From: a virus
DNA length: 21,410 nt
Virus record (IMG/VR): IMGVR_UViG_3300037109_000097
Coordinates: 1 to 21,410 of that record
Reading direction: 5' to 3' (one strand)
Positions 14,671-21,222 of this stretch are shown one piece after another. Both the position numbers and the translations under genes were made by a program. The notes under the pieces were generated by a model, which did not search any database, was not told the DNA's origin, and saw only the letters and a list, made by a program, of their open reading frames with translations. Every line of letters starts with the position of its first letter. Position 1 is the first letter of the stretch.

Positions 14671-14825
14671 AGATCATAATCACAAAAGGAAAGCTCAAAG
14701 GCACACGCGGCAAGGTTGTCGGAGTCTACATGGACGGACGGTTCGACATAGACGTCACCAACCGAAAACCAAACCAGCCAAAACAAAGAATTGTCAAAAT
14801 AAGCGATTGTCAGGAAGTCAGATAA
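14667..14825 (+). CDS. 52-residue KOW/SH3-like protein
   Basis: This is a small gene of 52 codons plus stop, with GAAAGGA about six bases before ATG 14667. The sequence KGKLKGTRGKVVGVYMDGRF followed by DIDV and a C-terminal RIVKISDCQEV has the shape of a KOW motif or small SH3-like barrel (G.LKG.RGKV..V). KOW domains bind RNA polymerase, ribosomes or nucleic acid, but at this size the match is only suggestive. The product is very basic. Its start lies inside the repeated leader and its stop is 12 bases before the next ATG. A role as a small nucleic-acid or polymerase binding protein is inference. Confidence 0.65.
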   Translation: MKIIITKGKLKGTRGKVVGVYMDGRFDIDVTNRKPNQPKQRIVKISDCQEVR

Positions 14826-14837
14826 GAAAGGCAAACC

Positions 14838-15098
14838 ATGAAGGTAACACGAGTCGAGATCAAAGGACGAACCGGAACAGCAGCCATCAGCCGCGAATCG
14901 GAAAATGAAGTTGAATGTATCTTTTGTGAAATCCGCAACCCCGCTGGCGAGCGGGTTGCAATCCACCACGCAGATGTAAACGATCGGGATGATCAATTCT
15001 CGATGGCCCAGGGCGTCCAGGGCCAGCTCGACGGATACATCGGCACCAACAGCGAGATTAATGAAGTTTTCAATTACATCACTCTTTTTGCAGATTAA
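14838..15098 (+). CDS. Small unknown protein
   Basis: This is an 86-residue protein from ATG 14838, with AGAAAGG upstream. I do not recognise it. The N-terminal half is beta-rich (MKVTRVEIKGRTGTAAISRE) and includes a Cys pair in ECIFCEIRNPAGER, which might bind metal but lacks a second pair. The C-terminal half is acidic and partly helical (DVNDRDDQFSMAQGVQGQLD then EINEVFNYITLF). The acidity in the second half recalls DNA-mimic or partner-binding proteins, but this is weak. It lies between the KOW-like and HARE-HTH genes of the same cassette. Confidence 0.7.
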   Translation: MKVTRVEIKGRTGTAAISRESENEVECIFCEIRNPAGERVAIHHADVNDRDDQFSMAQGVQGQLDGYIGTNSEINEVFNYITLFAD

Positions 15099-15131
15099 AC
15101 CAATAACTATTTTTTTGAAAGGACCAGAACC

Positions 15132-15602
15132 ATGAAGAAAGCAGACATCAAGATCAGCGGCATCTACGCCGTGAAAATCGGCAGGAATACCGTGGGTATT
15201 CGCATCATGCGCCAGAACCAGGACGGGCACTGGGTTGGCATCAACGTCAAGACCAACAAAGAGGTCATCATCAAGTCCGCCGACCGGCTCTGCGGAGTGT
15301 ACCACGCCAAACGCGGCAAGGCGGCAAAGGACCAGGAGACGGCCGCAACCGCCAAGAAGGAACGCGCCACAGCCAAGCCTGGCGGCTTGAATGGGGCGGT
15401 ACGGGTCCTCGAGGAGGCCGGCAACGGCCCGCTCGGGTGCTTGGAGATGGTCAAGCAGATGCTCGAAAAGGGATACTGGAAGACGGGGGGCAAGACCCCT
15501 GCCGCCACGATCTACAGCGCCATCATCCGCGAGATCAAGGTAAAGGGAGCCGCCTCCCGGTTCCGCAAGACCGAGCGGGGCAAGTTCGAACTGGCCAAGT
15601 AG
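15132..15602 (+). CDS. HARE-HTH domain protein
   Basis: The product is 156 residues, from ATG 15132 with GAAAGGA upstream. Residues 1 to about 55 form a small beta domain (KISGIYAVKIGRNTVGIRIM) that may be SH3-like. A basic Ala/Lys linker follows at about 58-82. Residues about 83-156 match the HARE-HTH winged helix: LNGAVRVLEEA, CLEMVKQMLEKGYWKTGGKT, PAATIYSAIIREI and a final RFRKTERGKFEL. HARE-HTH domains occur in RNA polymerase delta subunits, ASXL proteins and restriction or modification-linked proteins, where DNA binding is proposed. It is the last gene of the cassette and converges on a DNA methyltransferase gene eight bases away. Confidence 0.8.
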   Translation: MKKADIKISGIYAVKIGRNTVGIRIMRQNQDGHWVGINVKTNKEVIIKSADRLCGVYHAKRGKAAKDQETAATAKKERATAKPGGLNGAVRVLEEAGNGPLGCLEMVKQMLEKGYWKTGGKTPAATIYSAIIREIKVKGAASRFRKTERGKFELAK

Positions 15603-15610
15603 AGCGACCA

Positions 15611-16834
15611 TCATCTCTTCTCCACATCAACCCCGGCCGGTGCCGGGGTTTTCTCGTTGGACAGAACCGCCTTTTTGCCAGTGAACTTTGACCACCTTTC
15701 AGTGATAACATCGCAGTACACCGGGTCAATTTCCATGCCATAGCACCTGCGTCCGACCTGCTCACAGGCGATGAGCGTGCTGCCGGAGCCGAGGAAGCCA
15801 TCAAAAATGATTGCCCCTGGCGATGAACTGTTCGTTATGCCCTTTATGCACAACTCAACGGGTTTCATGGTCGGGTGGAGCTTTGAGTTCAGCGGCCGGT
15901 TTATCTCCCAGACCTCTGTCTGGGTTCGGTCCTCGCCAAATGTGCTCTTGCCAAACCAGCCGTAAAAGCAAGGCTCGTACATTCGCTGATACTTTGCCGG
16001 GCTTAGAACTAGCTGCTGCTTCTTCCAGATAATCGTTGCCGACCAGTGGCACCCCATCTCGGTCAGCCACAACCGCATCCTCATCCCTTCGGGGCCGGAG
16101 GCACCCCACATGTAAATATCGCCGGTGTTAAATTCCTGGAATATCTCATACATCTTGTGGCAAAAGATGCTCCAATCCTCCGACGACATGGAATCGTTTT
16201 CGATTGACCTGATTTTATGGCGTGGGTTCTTCGACGCGCCGTAATCGACGTTATAAGGCGGGTCGGTAAAGATCATGTCCGATGTGGCCCCATCCATCAG
16301 GCAGCATACATCTTCCCTGTGCGTACTGTCGCCGCACAAGAGCCGGTGGTTGCCCAGGAGCCAAAGGTCGCCGGGCTTGGTGATAGCCTCGGCGGGAGGA
16401 TCGGGCACTTCATCCGGGTCGGTCAGACCTTCGGCAACCGCCTGCTCGAGAATCCGCCTGAGTTCTCCTTCGCTAAAGCCCAGTAAATCGAGGTCAAACT
16501 CCATGCCCTGGAGGTCTTTGAGTTCGATAGGCAGCAGGTCATAGTTCCAGTCCGCTATGGTGGCCGTCTGGTTGTCGGCGATACGGTATGCTTTTATCTG
16601 CGCCTCGGTCAGGTCTTTAGCCATATGGACGGGCACTTTATCGAGGCCAAGTTTCTGGGCGGCCTTGTAGCGGGTATGGCCGACGATAATGATGCCATCC
16701 TTATCGACCACAATCGGCTGGCGGAACCCGAACTCCCGCAAACTGGCCGCCACAGCATCGACCGCCTTGTCGTTAATGCGGGGGTTGTTTTCATAAGGGC
16801 GGATTCCGGTAATGGCTCGTAATTCAATTTTCAT
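15611..16834 (-). CDS. ParB-domain / DNA methyltransferase fusion (beta-class amino MTase)
   Basis: The product is 407 residues, from ATG 16834 with GGAG ten bases upstream. Residues 1 to about 95 form a ParB/sulfiredoxin-like domain with the VGHTRYKAA motif. Residues about 150-390 form an N6-adenine or N4-cytosine methyltransferase: CGDST (168-172), DPPY (191-194), HPTMKP (320-325) and the AdoMet-binding FDGFLGSGST (344-353). DPPY before FxGxG places it in the beta class. Such ParB-MTase fusions are common in phages. They may protect DNA from host restriction or mark the packaging or replication region. No restriction enzyme is present. Its 3' end contains the terminator of the convergent cassette. 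Confidence 0.93.
   Translation of the reverse strand: MKIELRAITGIRPYENNPRINDKAVDAVAASLREFGFRQPIVVDKDGIIIVGHTRYKAAQKLGLDKVPVHMAKDLTEAQIKAYRIADNQTATIADWNYDLLPIELKDLQGMEFDLDLLGFSEGELRRILEQAVAEGLTDPDEVPDPPAEAITKPGDLWLLGNHRLLCGDSTHREDVCCLMDGATSDMIFTDPPYNVDYGASKNPRHKIRSIENDSMSSEDWSIFCHKMYEIFQEFNTGDIYMWGASGPEGMRMRLWLTEMGCHWSATIIWKKQQLVLSPAKYQRMYEPCFYGWFGKSTFGEDRTQTEVWEINRPLNSKLHPTMKPVELCIKGITNSSSPGAIIFDGFLGSGSTLIACEQVGRRCYGMEIDPVYCDVITERWSKFTGKKAVLSNEKTPAPAGVDVEKR
15630..15656 (+). terminator. Rho-independent terminator of the small-gene cassette
   Basis: A perfect 8-bp stem ACCCCGGC / GCCGGGGT with a four-base loop is followed by TTTTCT. It acts for the plus strand, 28 bases after the HARE-HTH stop, and is embedded in the 3' coding end of the opposing methyltransferase gene. 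Confidence 0.8.
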
Positions 16835-16880
16835 ATCGCAAAAGCTCCTACGTCAAAACGTTTTCACATCCGAACAATGC

Positions 16881-16960
16881 CCTCACAGGCCCCGACAATG
16901 CCCAACAGGCCCTCACAGGCCCCAATAATGCCTCACAAGACCTCACAGGACCCGACAATG
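16881..16960. repeat. Tandem 30-base repeats built of 10-base blocks
   Basis: CCTCACAGG recurs at 16881, 16911 and 16941, exactly 30 bases apart. Each copy is followed by CCCgAcAATG-type blocks at 16891, 16921 and 16951, with degenerate blocks CCCAACAGG (16901) and CCTCACAAG (16931) filling the third slot. All blocks are in 10-base register. Confidence 0.85.
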
Positions 16961-17106
16961 CCGTTTTTCTTTCTAAAAACGCCATTTTTCGGTCCATCTA
17001 AAAAATGTTCACTTCCGACCGAATGTCTTATTGGGGGCGATTGTTCCCGATGGGGGCTCCGCCTGATTTGGCGTCGGGAGGACCCGCTCGGGTTGCCATG
17101 TCGCTC

Positions 17107-17187
17107 CACGTTGGCTCACGTTGCGAGATGTCACTTGATTCGCCCAAACACCCGCATTGATATTTCGTTTGAACGTGTGCGAACGTG
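17107..17187. repeat. Paired, inverted AACGTG sites in helical phase
   Basis: CACGTT occurs at 17107-17112 and 17117-17122, and its reverse complement AACGTG at 17172-17177 and 17182-17187. The second pair lies in a perfect tandem 10-mer (GAACGTGTGC twice, 17171-17190). Each pair is spaced by one helical turn. Confidence 0.75.
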
Positions 17188-17214
17188 TGCGATCACTGCG
17201 CAATGTAGTTTTGG

Positions 17215-17586
17215 TTATCTTGCACATGCGACGCTTTCCTTTGTGGGTTCTTTAATGCCCGCTCTTACCAATATTTCATCTGCCTCTTCAATTGACTTCT
17301 GGCGAGCCAGGTCGGAAGGACGTCGGTGCTTGCGTGGCAAGTGAACATCACTGGAGAACTGTTTGACCTTATCAGCATCAGCAAGCGATACAAAAAATCT
17401 GTTCAATGCCTCAGAGCTGGTTGCGATCTTTTGCCCGACGCGGACATATTCAAGGTTAATGCCGCGAAGTCCTTTCTTGCACCACCGCCACAGGGTTGAA
17501 ACATTCATCCGTTTGCCATTCACTCGCGGCAACATCTTGGTCGCTTCGGTCAATGTTATGAGTTGTTCATCCATCGAAATCGACAT
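17215..17586 (-). CDS. DUF1580-like helix-turn-helix protein
   Basis: The product is 123 residues, from ATG 17586, whose A is shared with the primase stop (TAATG). An in-frame ATG four codons later is an alternative. The sequence LITLTEATKMLPRVNGKRMN, then STLWRWCKKGLRGINLEYVR, then SSEALNRFFVSL is an excisionase/MerR-type winged helix. It fits the DUF1580 family that I know mainly from planctomycetes. The C-terminal helix with IEEADEILVRAGI is also typical of that group. It is the last gene of the replication operon and abuts the repeat-rich region 16835-17214, which it might bind as regulator, origin-binding protein or excisionase. No integrase is visible to support the excisionase reading. 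Confidence 0.8.
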   Translation of the reverse strand: MSISMDEQLITLTEATKMLPRVNGKRMNVSTLWRWCKKGLRGINLEYVRVGQKIATSSEALNRFFVSLADADKVKQFSSDVHLPRKHRRPSDLARQKSIEEADEILVRAGIKEPTKESVACAR

Positions 17587-19328
17587 TAGTTTTCTTTCTT
17601 GATTATCAAACCGAGTTCTTTAAGGGTGAGTTGTTCGGAATTAAATTCACACGCTATTGACATCCCATGGCCCTTGCCGTTTCTGGCCTTGAGTATGTGG
17701 ACTGTTCTGTTATGGCTATCTTCTGCAGTGCCGCAGGCGGTTTTTATCTTGCTCTCTTTATCTTTATGGCTGTGCAGCCAGAGAATTGCCTGTGCAAATC
17801 GACTGTACGCCGCTGATCCGGCCATTGCTGATAAGTCAGGCTTGTTTAATGTCTTGGCGGGATGAGTTACCAATACAAACGAGCATCTATTATCAGTAGC
17901 AACGCGTTTAATCCGCTGTAGGAATGCACTGTCTTCAATCCAGGGTTTGGCGGTCTGCACTGCGGCGGTAACAGGGTCTATACAGATTATCCTATATCCT
18001 GCAGCGGCTCTGTCTTCTGACCATTTTGCTAACTGATCAAGAGTAAGCTGGTTGTCAGGGCAGGCCCACATATTACGGCCTATGGTGTCAATAAACTGTT
18101 TGTGTTCTGTGAGTGTCTGCCGTGCCTGCTGCGGGTTTGCCTTGACCCAGTCCATACGGGTGACATCAGCATTGCCGGACCGCTGAGCCAAAGCCCTCAT
18201 CAAGTGAAATTCTCTATCCTCCTCAAGTTCATAAATGCAGGATTTGACGCCGTTATCAAGCCAGTAGCAAATAGCCTGAATCAACATAAAGCTTTTTGAT
18301 GCACCAGGACTTCCGCAAATCAGCGTGACCGTTCCGGGAATTATCGCATTTGTAAGATGAGAAAGACTTGTCCAGGGCAAAGGCACGGATTCAAGTTTGC
18401 CTTCGATAATTTCCTCTATCCGCTCGGATACTCGTGCAGCTATTCCTTTCGGCTTTGCCTGCTGGATAACCCTATAAAGTTCATTATTGACATCTATGCC
18501 AACCGTTTTGAGCTGCTCGATATAATCCGCAGCGTCTTCGCTTTCCTCAAGATCGAGGTCTGCCGGTTCTATGGCTGAAATTCTAACGGCAGGTTCAAGT
18601 TTTTGCAGGATTGCCTCAACCTGCATCATGTGCTTTCGTCCTGTCGCGTCATTATCAGGCCAGATGATTACATTTTTGCCAGCCAGTATATTCCAGTCTG
18701 CGTATTCGGCCTTACCTGCCCCGGCTGGACTTGTAGTGGCAGTTATGCCGCCGCTGTGAAGAGCATGAACACATTTTTCGCCCTCGACGATAACAACCGT
18801 ATCAGCATTTAAGATTCGCCCGCGATTGTAGAGTGGCCACGGTTTTTCCGGTGCTTTCATCTCAAAACCGCCGCTGCACGGCCGCGCCTGCCTAAAGGTT
18901 TTGCCCTCGGCAGTTTGACTGCGCACAACGATCATGTCCGGCTGTTGTGTTTGCGGGTTGGTATATGTATAAACCGCCTCGACCGTTCCCGGACAAGCAG
19001 CTTTCAAATCGTCAACTGCGGCAAAAACTCTGCCTGGGCTGCTTGGCGTAGTATGCGGTTTCCTCGTTTCGCTGCTAACTGCCTTCAATAGTTCGGATAC
19101 TTCTTTGCCTTCGTTGCGGGCCTGAATATCCCAGACATCACCGGAAACACCACAGGCTTGGCACTTAAACCGCCAGTTACCACCATCATCCTGGTAAATG
19201 CCGGCACTTGGCGTGCGATCATCGTGGAACGGACAGTTGCAGCTATTATTGTGAAATTTGGCTCCAGCTTTGACGAGTTCATCAATGAGCGGCTGCCTGT
19301 CTTTTTTTCTGATTTCAATGATATTCAA
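17586..19328 (-). CDS. Primase-helicase: CHC2 zinc finger, Toprim and RecA-like domains
   Basis: The product is 580 residues, from ATG 19328, which overlaps the upstream gene by four bases. A zinc finger at about residues 30-59 has C30, C32, H35, C56 and C59 as likely ligands. A Toprim domain follows, with VEGEK (181-185) and WPDND (223-227) for primer synthesis. After a linker comes a RecA/DnaB-like ATPase with Walker A GSPGASKS (339-346), an acidic strand YELEED, Walker B IICIDP (446-451) and FVLVTHPAK. The layout is like T7 gp4 and many phage replication proteins. It would unwind DNA and prime lagging-strand synthesis. The replication initiator lies upstream and a DUF1580-type protein downstream. 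Confidence 0.93.
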   Translation of the reverse strand: MNIIEIRKKDRQPLIDELVKAGAKFHNNSCNCPFHDDRTPSAGIYQDDGGNWRFKCQACGVSGDVWDIQARNEGKEVSELLKAVSSETRKPHTTPSSPGRVFAAVDDLKAACPGTVEAVYTYTNPQTQQPDMIVVRSQTAEGKTFRQARPCSGGFEMKAPEKPWPLYNRGRILNADTVVIVEGEKCVHALHSGGITATTSPAGAGKAEYADWNILAGKNVIIWPDNDATGRKHMMQVEAILQKLEPAVRISAIEPADLDLEESEDAADYIEQLKTVGIDVNNELYRVIQQAKPKGIAARVSERIEEIIEGKLESVPLPWTSLSHLTNAIIPGTVTLICGSPGASKSFMLIQAICYWLDNGVKSCIYELEEDREFHLMRALAQRSGNADVTRMDWVKANPQQARQTLTEHKQFIDTIGRNMWACPDNQLTLDQLAKWSEDRAAAGYRIICIDPVTAAVQTAKPWIEDSAFLQRIKRVATDNRCSFVLVTHPAKTLNKPDLSAMAGSAAYSRFAQAILWLHSHKDKESKIKTACGTAEDSHNRTVHILKARNGKGHGMSIACEFNSEQLTLKELGLIIKKEN

Positions 19329-20068
19329 GCTAACCCCACCTTTTTCAAGAGTGCATCTGCTTCGTTTTCCGTTGGCTCATAGGTATTCTGATCGAGAAAT
19401 GCACCCTCCTCAGCCGGTGTAAATGGGCGAGGCTTGTCATTATGCTGTGGCTGCGCCTGCGGCGGTTTGGCTCGTGATAACCAGCCGCCTAGAAAGCGAG
19501 GCATACCCTTTGCCGTCTTACGCCGGTCGGAATTATCATTGAGCCATTGTGCCGCCTTACGAATCTCGTTTTCTACATCGAGGGCAGGATAGGTGGCTTT
19601 GTATTCGTCAAGCTTTGCCTGTGGTAAGTGCCAGAAACCATTACCCCTGAGCACAAAGGCAAAAGAAGAATTTACACTATGAGTCTTATATGAGTCTGTC
19701 TGGTTCGGTTCAAGTTTCTTGAACGCTTCCGTACAAGATTCTTTAACGGTGGCGTGTAATGTTCTTGACCGGTTTAATTTCTTTGCCGGTATAATTTCTT
19801 TATCGCCTTCAGATATAGCATAATGGCTGCTTTTGCCATTGCCTCTGCGCTCAACATTCAGGAGGTGCGCTGATTCCAACCGCTTGATACAATCGATGAC
19901 AGTAACGGATGTCATACCCGTTCTTTGTGCAAGGGTCCTTATGCCAGGCCAGCACTTATCGTTGTCGCCCTGGCAATCTGAAATTACGGCAAAGATGATT
20001 TTATCTGAAGCGTTCAGATCTTTTCGGATAGCTATATCATGTGGGAATTTATAAAATCGTTTGCTCAT
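19325..20068 (-). CDS. Winged-helix phage replication initiator (O-like)
   Basis: The product is 247 residues, from ATG 20068, which overlaps the stop of the small HTH gene as ATGA. Residues 1 to about 95 form a winged helix: FYKFPHDIAIRKDLNASDK, then CWPGIRTLAQRTGMTSVTVI and IKRLESAHLLNVERRGNGKS. This is the usual N-terminal domain of phage replication initiators and conserved phage DnaD/RepO-like proteins. The C-terminal part has a helical block (YPALDVENEIRKAAQWLNDN, RFLGGWLSRA) typical of the helicase-loader-like end of such proteins. It directly precedes the primase-helicase, so origin binding and helicase recruitment are likely. DnaD-type motifs are only partial. Confidence 0.8.
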   Translation of the reverse strand: MSKRFYKFPHDIAIRKDLNASDKIIFAVISDCQGDNDKCWPGIRTLAQRTGMTSVTVIDCIKRLESAHLLNVERRGNGKSSHYAISEGDKEIIPAKKLNRSRTLHATVKESCTEAFKKLEPNQTDSYKTHSVNSSFAFVLRGNGFWHLPQAKLDEYKATYPALDVENEIRKAAQWLNDNSDRRKTAKGMPRFLGGWLSRAKPPQAQPQHNDKPRPFTPAEEGAFLDQNTYEPTENEADALLKKVGLA

Positions 20069-20262
20069 TTGCCCCCCCTGTGCTGTTCCATCCCCTCCCT
20101 GTACTCAACTTTCACCCCTAGCCGTTCAAGTTGACGGAGCGCGGCCTCTTGCCGCTCCTGGTAGAAAAGGCTCACAGATATGCTCATTCGCCGGGCAACT
20201 TCGGTAATGGGTATCAATAGCCTGTCATCACACTCGGCCTGGGTAGTGATCGTATCACTCAT
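20065..20262 (-). CDS. Small AlpA/MerR-like helix-turn-helix protein
   Basis: The product is 65 residues. ATG 20262 is preferred because GAGGG lies about seven bases upstream and the preceding 37-codon gene ends just past it. An in-frame ATG at 20292 with AAGG is an alternative. The core LLIPITEVARRMSISVSLFY is a short helix-turn-helix with a predicted recognition helix, followed by an amphipathic helix (RQEAALRQLERLGVKVEYRE). This is the general build of AlpA, excisionase and MerR-type small regulators. Being second in the early operon, it may regulate its promoter or aid the replication initiator, with which it overlaps by four bases. Confidence 0.7.
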   Translation of the reverse strand: MSDTITTQAECDDRLLIPITEVARRMSISVSLFYQERQEAALRQLERLGVKVEYREGMEQHRGGK

Positions 20263-20368
20263 CGCGTGCCCTCTTGCCTTCTGTTGGGGCATGGACCTTA
20301 TGCAACAGTACGGCCATTCCCTCTGTATCGGAGACCCATGTCATGTAATAGTTCATTAGGATTGTCAT
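20255..20368 (-). CDS. 37-residue leader gene of the early operon
   Basis: This is a short gene from ATG 20368, with a strong GGAAGGG ribosome site about six bases upstream. The 37 residues include MTILMNYYMTWVSDTEGM, AVLLHKVHAPTEGK and a basic/acidic end. Its TGA lies seven bases inside the next gene, giving the overlapping ATGAGTGA that suggests translational coupling. The N-terminal residues are fairly hydrophobic but too short for a confident membrane call. No family is recognised. The strong ribosome site and overlap argue that it is translated. It might instead be only a coupling leader that controls the HTH gene. Confidence 0.5.
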   Translation of the reverse strand: MTILMNYYMTWVSDTEGMAVLLHKVHAPTEGKRARDE

Positions 20369-20431
20369 ATGTGCCCTTCCATGGCCACATTATATGTACT
20401 ATATGTAGTATTTTTAGTATATCATCCGTGT
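20369..20431 (-). promoter_or_regulatory. AT-rich promoter/operator region of the early operon
   Basis: On the minus strand there is a TATAAT box (20394-20389), an inverted repeat TACTAcataTAGTA and a near-direct repeat ACATATAGT/ACATATAAT. These lie between the terminator of the metalloprotease gene and the 37-codon gene. A good -35 box is not seen, so either the promoter depends on an activator or the box is degenerate. The repeats are natural targets for the XRE regulator. Confidence 0.4.
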
Positions 20432-20458
20432 AAAAAAATTAGCCTTCAGCGATAGGCT
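20432..20458 (-). terminator. Rho-independent terminator after the metalloprotease gene
   Basis: On the minus strand AGCCT / AGGCT pairs across an eight-base loop and is followed by AATTTTTTT. The stop codon of the metalloprotease gene lies in the loop. The stem is short but the T-run is good. It separates the regulator/protease pair from the early operon. Confidence 0.55.
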
Positions 20459-21219
20459 GATAGTGTGGCCTCCACCAGTTGGCCGATAGTTCTGACATCG
20501 CTTCCAATGTCAAACGGTTTACCCCAGTCAAATCCGTTCGGATCGATGAAGACAGGCGATACCTGATAAGACAACGCCTCTGCGGAAAGCCCCCCAAAAT
20601 AGGGTTGAATCACCTTTGCAGTAAGCCATGCTAGGTTCTGGGGAGTCGTCGCATATACCCGCCTGTTGCCGATAAAGTAGTGCCCTGGTCCGATGAAACG
20701 GATTCTTCGGTCGGTTCCGAACACACGGGTCCCGATAACGCGGATATAGCTCTGTGGAGCGGCTACGTTGCTGGCAAAGAGGTTGGCTTGGCGTTCAAAT
20801 GTGTTCTCCCAGAGCCTAATACTCTCCTGTGTGGTAAACAACTTCGGGTGCTTGCGAAGGTTCTTACGCAGATAACGGCCCTGCAAGACTCCATGACCAA
20901 CTACCTCATGCCAGCATGTGAAGACCTTGCGCGGGTCATTGCCTTCAACAAGGACCCGGCTTATCCGAGCCACATTCTCCTTTGGCAGAAACTGGCCAAG
21001 AATCTGGATGCCGTCATCGTCCAAACCCAAGTCGCAGGCAATATCCATGGCTATCTCATACTGCGGGTAGATAATGGCATCATAGATTTCGTCAAACCGT
21101 ATTCCGTTGGCAATCAAATAGTCCGCCCCAAACTTGTTAACAACCGTCTTGAAGAACGTGTGGGCAAGCTCCCGGACTCGGTTTTCGGACATCGGCATTG
21201 GCGCTGGTAGCTGATACAT
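20446..21219 (-). CDS. ImmA/IrrE-like metalloprotease with an HExxxH motif
   Basis: The product is 257 residues, from ATG 21219 with AAGGGT upstream, three bases after the XRE regulator stop. The putative zinc site is CWHEVVGHG (H104, E105, H109), one residue longer than the usual HExxH, followed by FERQANLFASNVAAP (about 141-155). That segment has the E..AN.FA.....P pattern of the third ligand helix in ImmA/IrrE proteases. ImmA partners cleave XRE repressors to induce phage or mobile elements, and the direct XRE neighbour supports this. The inserted residue recalls the HELLGH motif of M49 peptidases and may alter geometry or activity. No membrane segment is seen. The C-terminal 90 residues are not recognised. 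Confidence 0.7.
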   Translation of the reverse strand: MYQLPAPMPMSENRVRELAHTFFKTVVNKFGADYLIANGIRFDEIYDAIIYPQYEIAMDIACDLGLDDDGIQILGQFLPKENVARISRVLVEGNDPRKVFTCWHEVVGHGVLQGRYLRKNLRKHPKLFTTQESIRLWENTFERQANLFASNVAAPQSYIRVIGTRVFGTDRRIRFIGPGHYFIGNRRVYATTPQNLAWLTAKVIQPYFGGLSAEALSYQVSPVFIDPNGFDWGKPFDIGSDVRTIGQLVEATLSAYR

Positions 21220-21222
21220 TAG

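Larger units (their letters stand above)
16835..17214. other. 380-base non-coding region with phased repeats; candidate origin or control region
   Basis: No convincing gene lies here. From left to right it holds a 30-base-period repeat array (16881-16960), an AT-rich hairpin CGTTTTT/AAAAACG (16962-16981), and an AT-rich stretch to about 17010. A GC-rich middle follows, then two CACGTT sites 10 bp apart (17107, 17117), an AT-rich spacer, and two AACGTG sites 10 bp apart (17172, 17182). It separates the replication genes from the methyltransferase. Iteron-like repeats next to AT-rich DNA fit a replication origin. An operator for the methyltransferase promoter is the alternative. Confidence 0.45.

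Noticed and set aside
13767-15614. A 615-codon open frame on the minus strand across the plus-strand cassette
   Set aside because: It is antisense to six genes that each have a ribosome site and sensible protein sequence. It is in register with five of the six sense frames, so it stays open because those genes avoid TTA, CTA and TCA codons there. Its translation looks like low-complexity shadow sequence.
16881-16960. CRISPR array
   Set aside because: The units are contiguous 10/30-base repeats without unique spacers of constant length, and no cas gene is near.
16962-16981. Terminator formed by CGTTTTT/AAAAACG
   Set aside because: The stem is almost all A-T and no suitable T-run follows in a useful direction. 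It is noted only as part of the AT-rich region.
17009-17227. A possible 72-residue minus-strand gene (MCKITKTTLRSD...) with an AAGGA site
   Set aside because: Most of it lies over the phased AACGTG repeats and has an irregular composition without domain-like pattern. The ribosome site may be chance inside the end of the DUF1580-like gene. Not excluded, but weaker than the non-coding reading.
16877-17344. A 155-codon plus-strand frame starting in the repeat array with Pro/Ser/Met repeats
   Set aside because: Its start is generated by the DNA repeats, it lacks a ribosome site, and it runs antisense into the DUF1580-like gene.
17215-17586. Excisionase
   Set aside because: The fold is excisionase-like, but no integrase or attachment site is visible and the DUF1580 pattern fits better.
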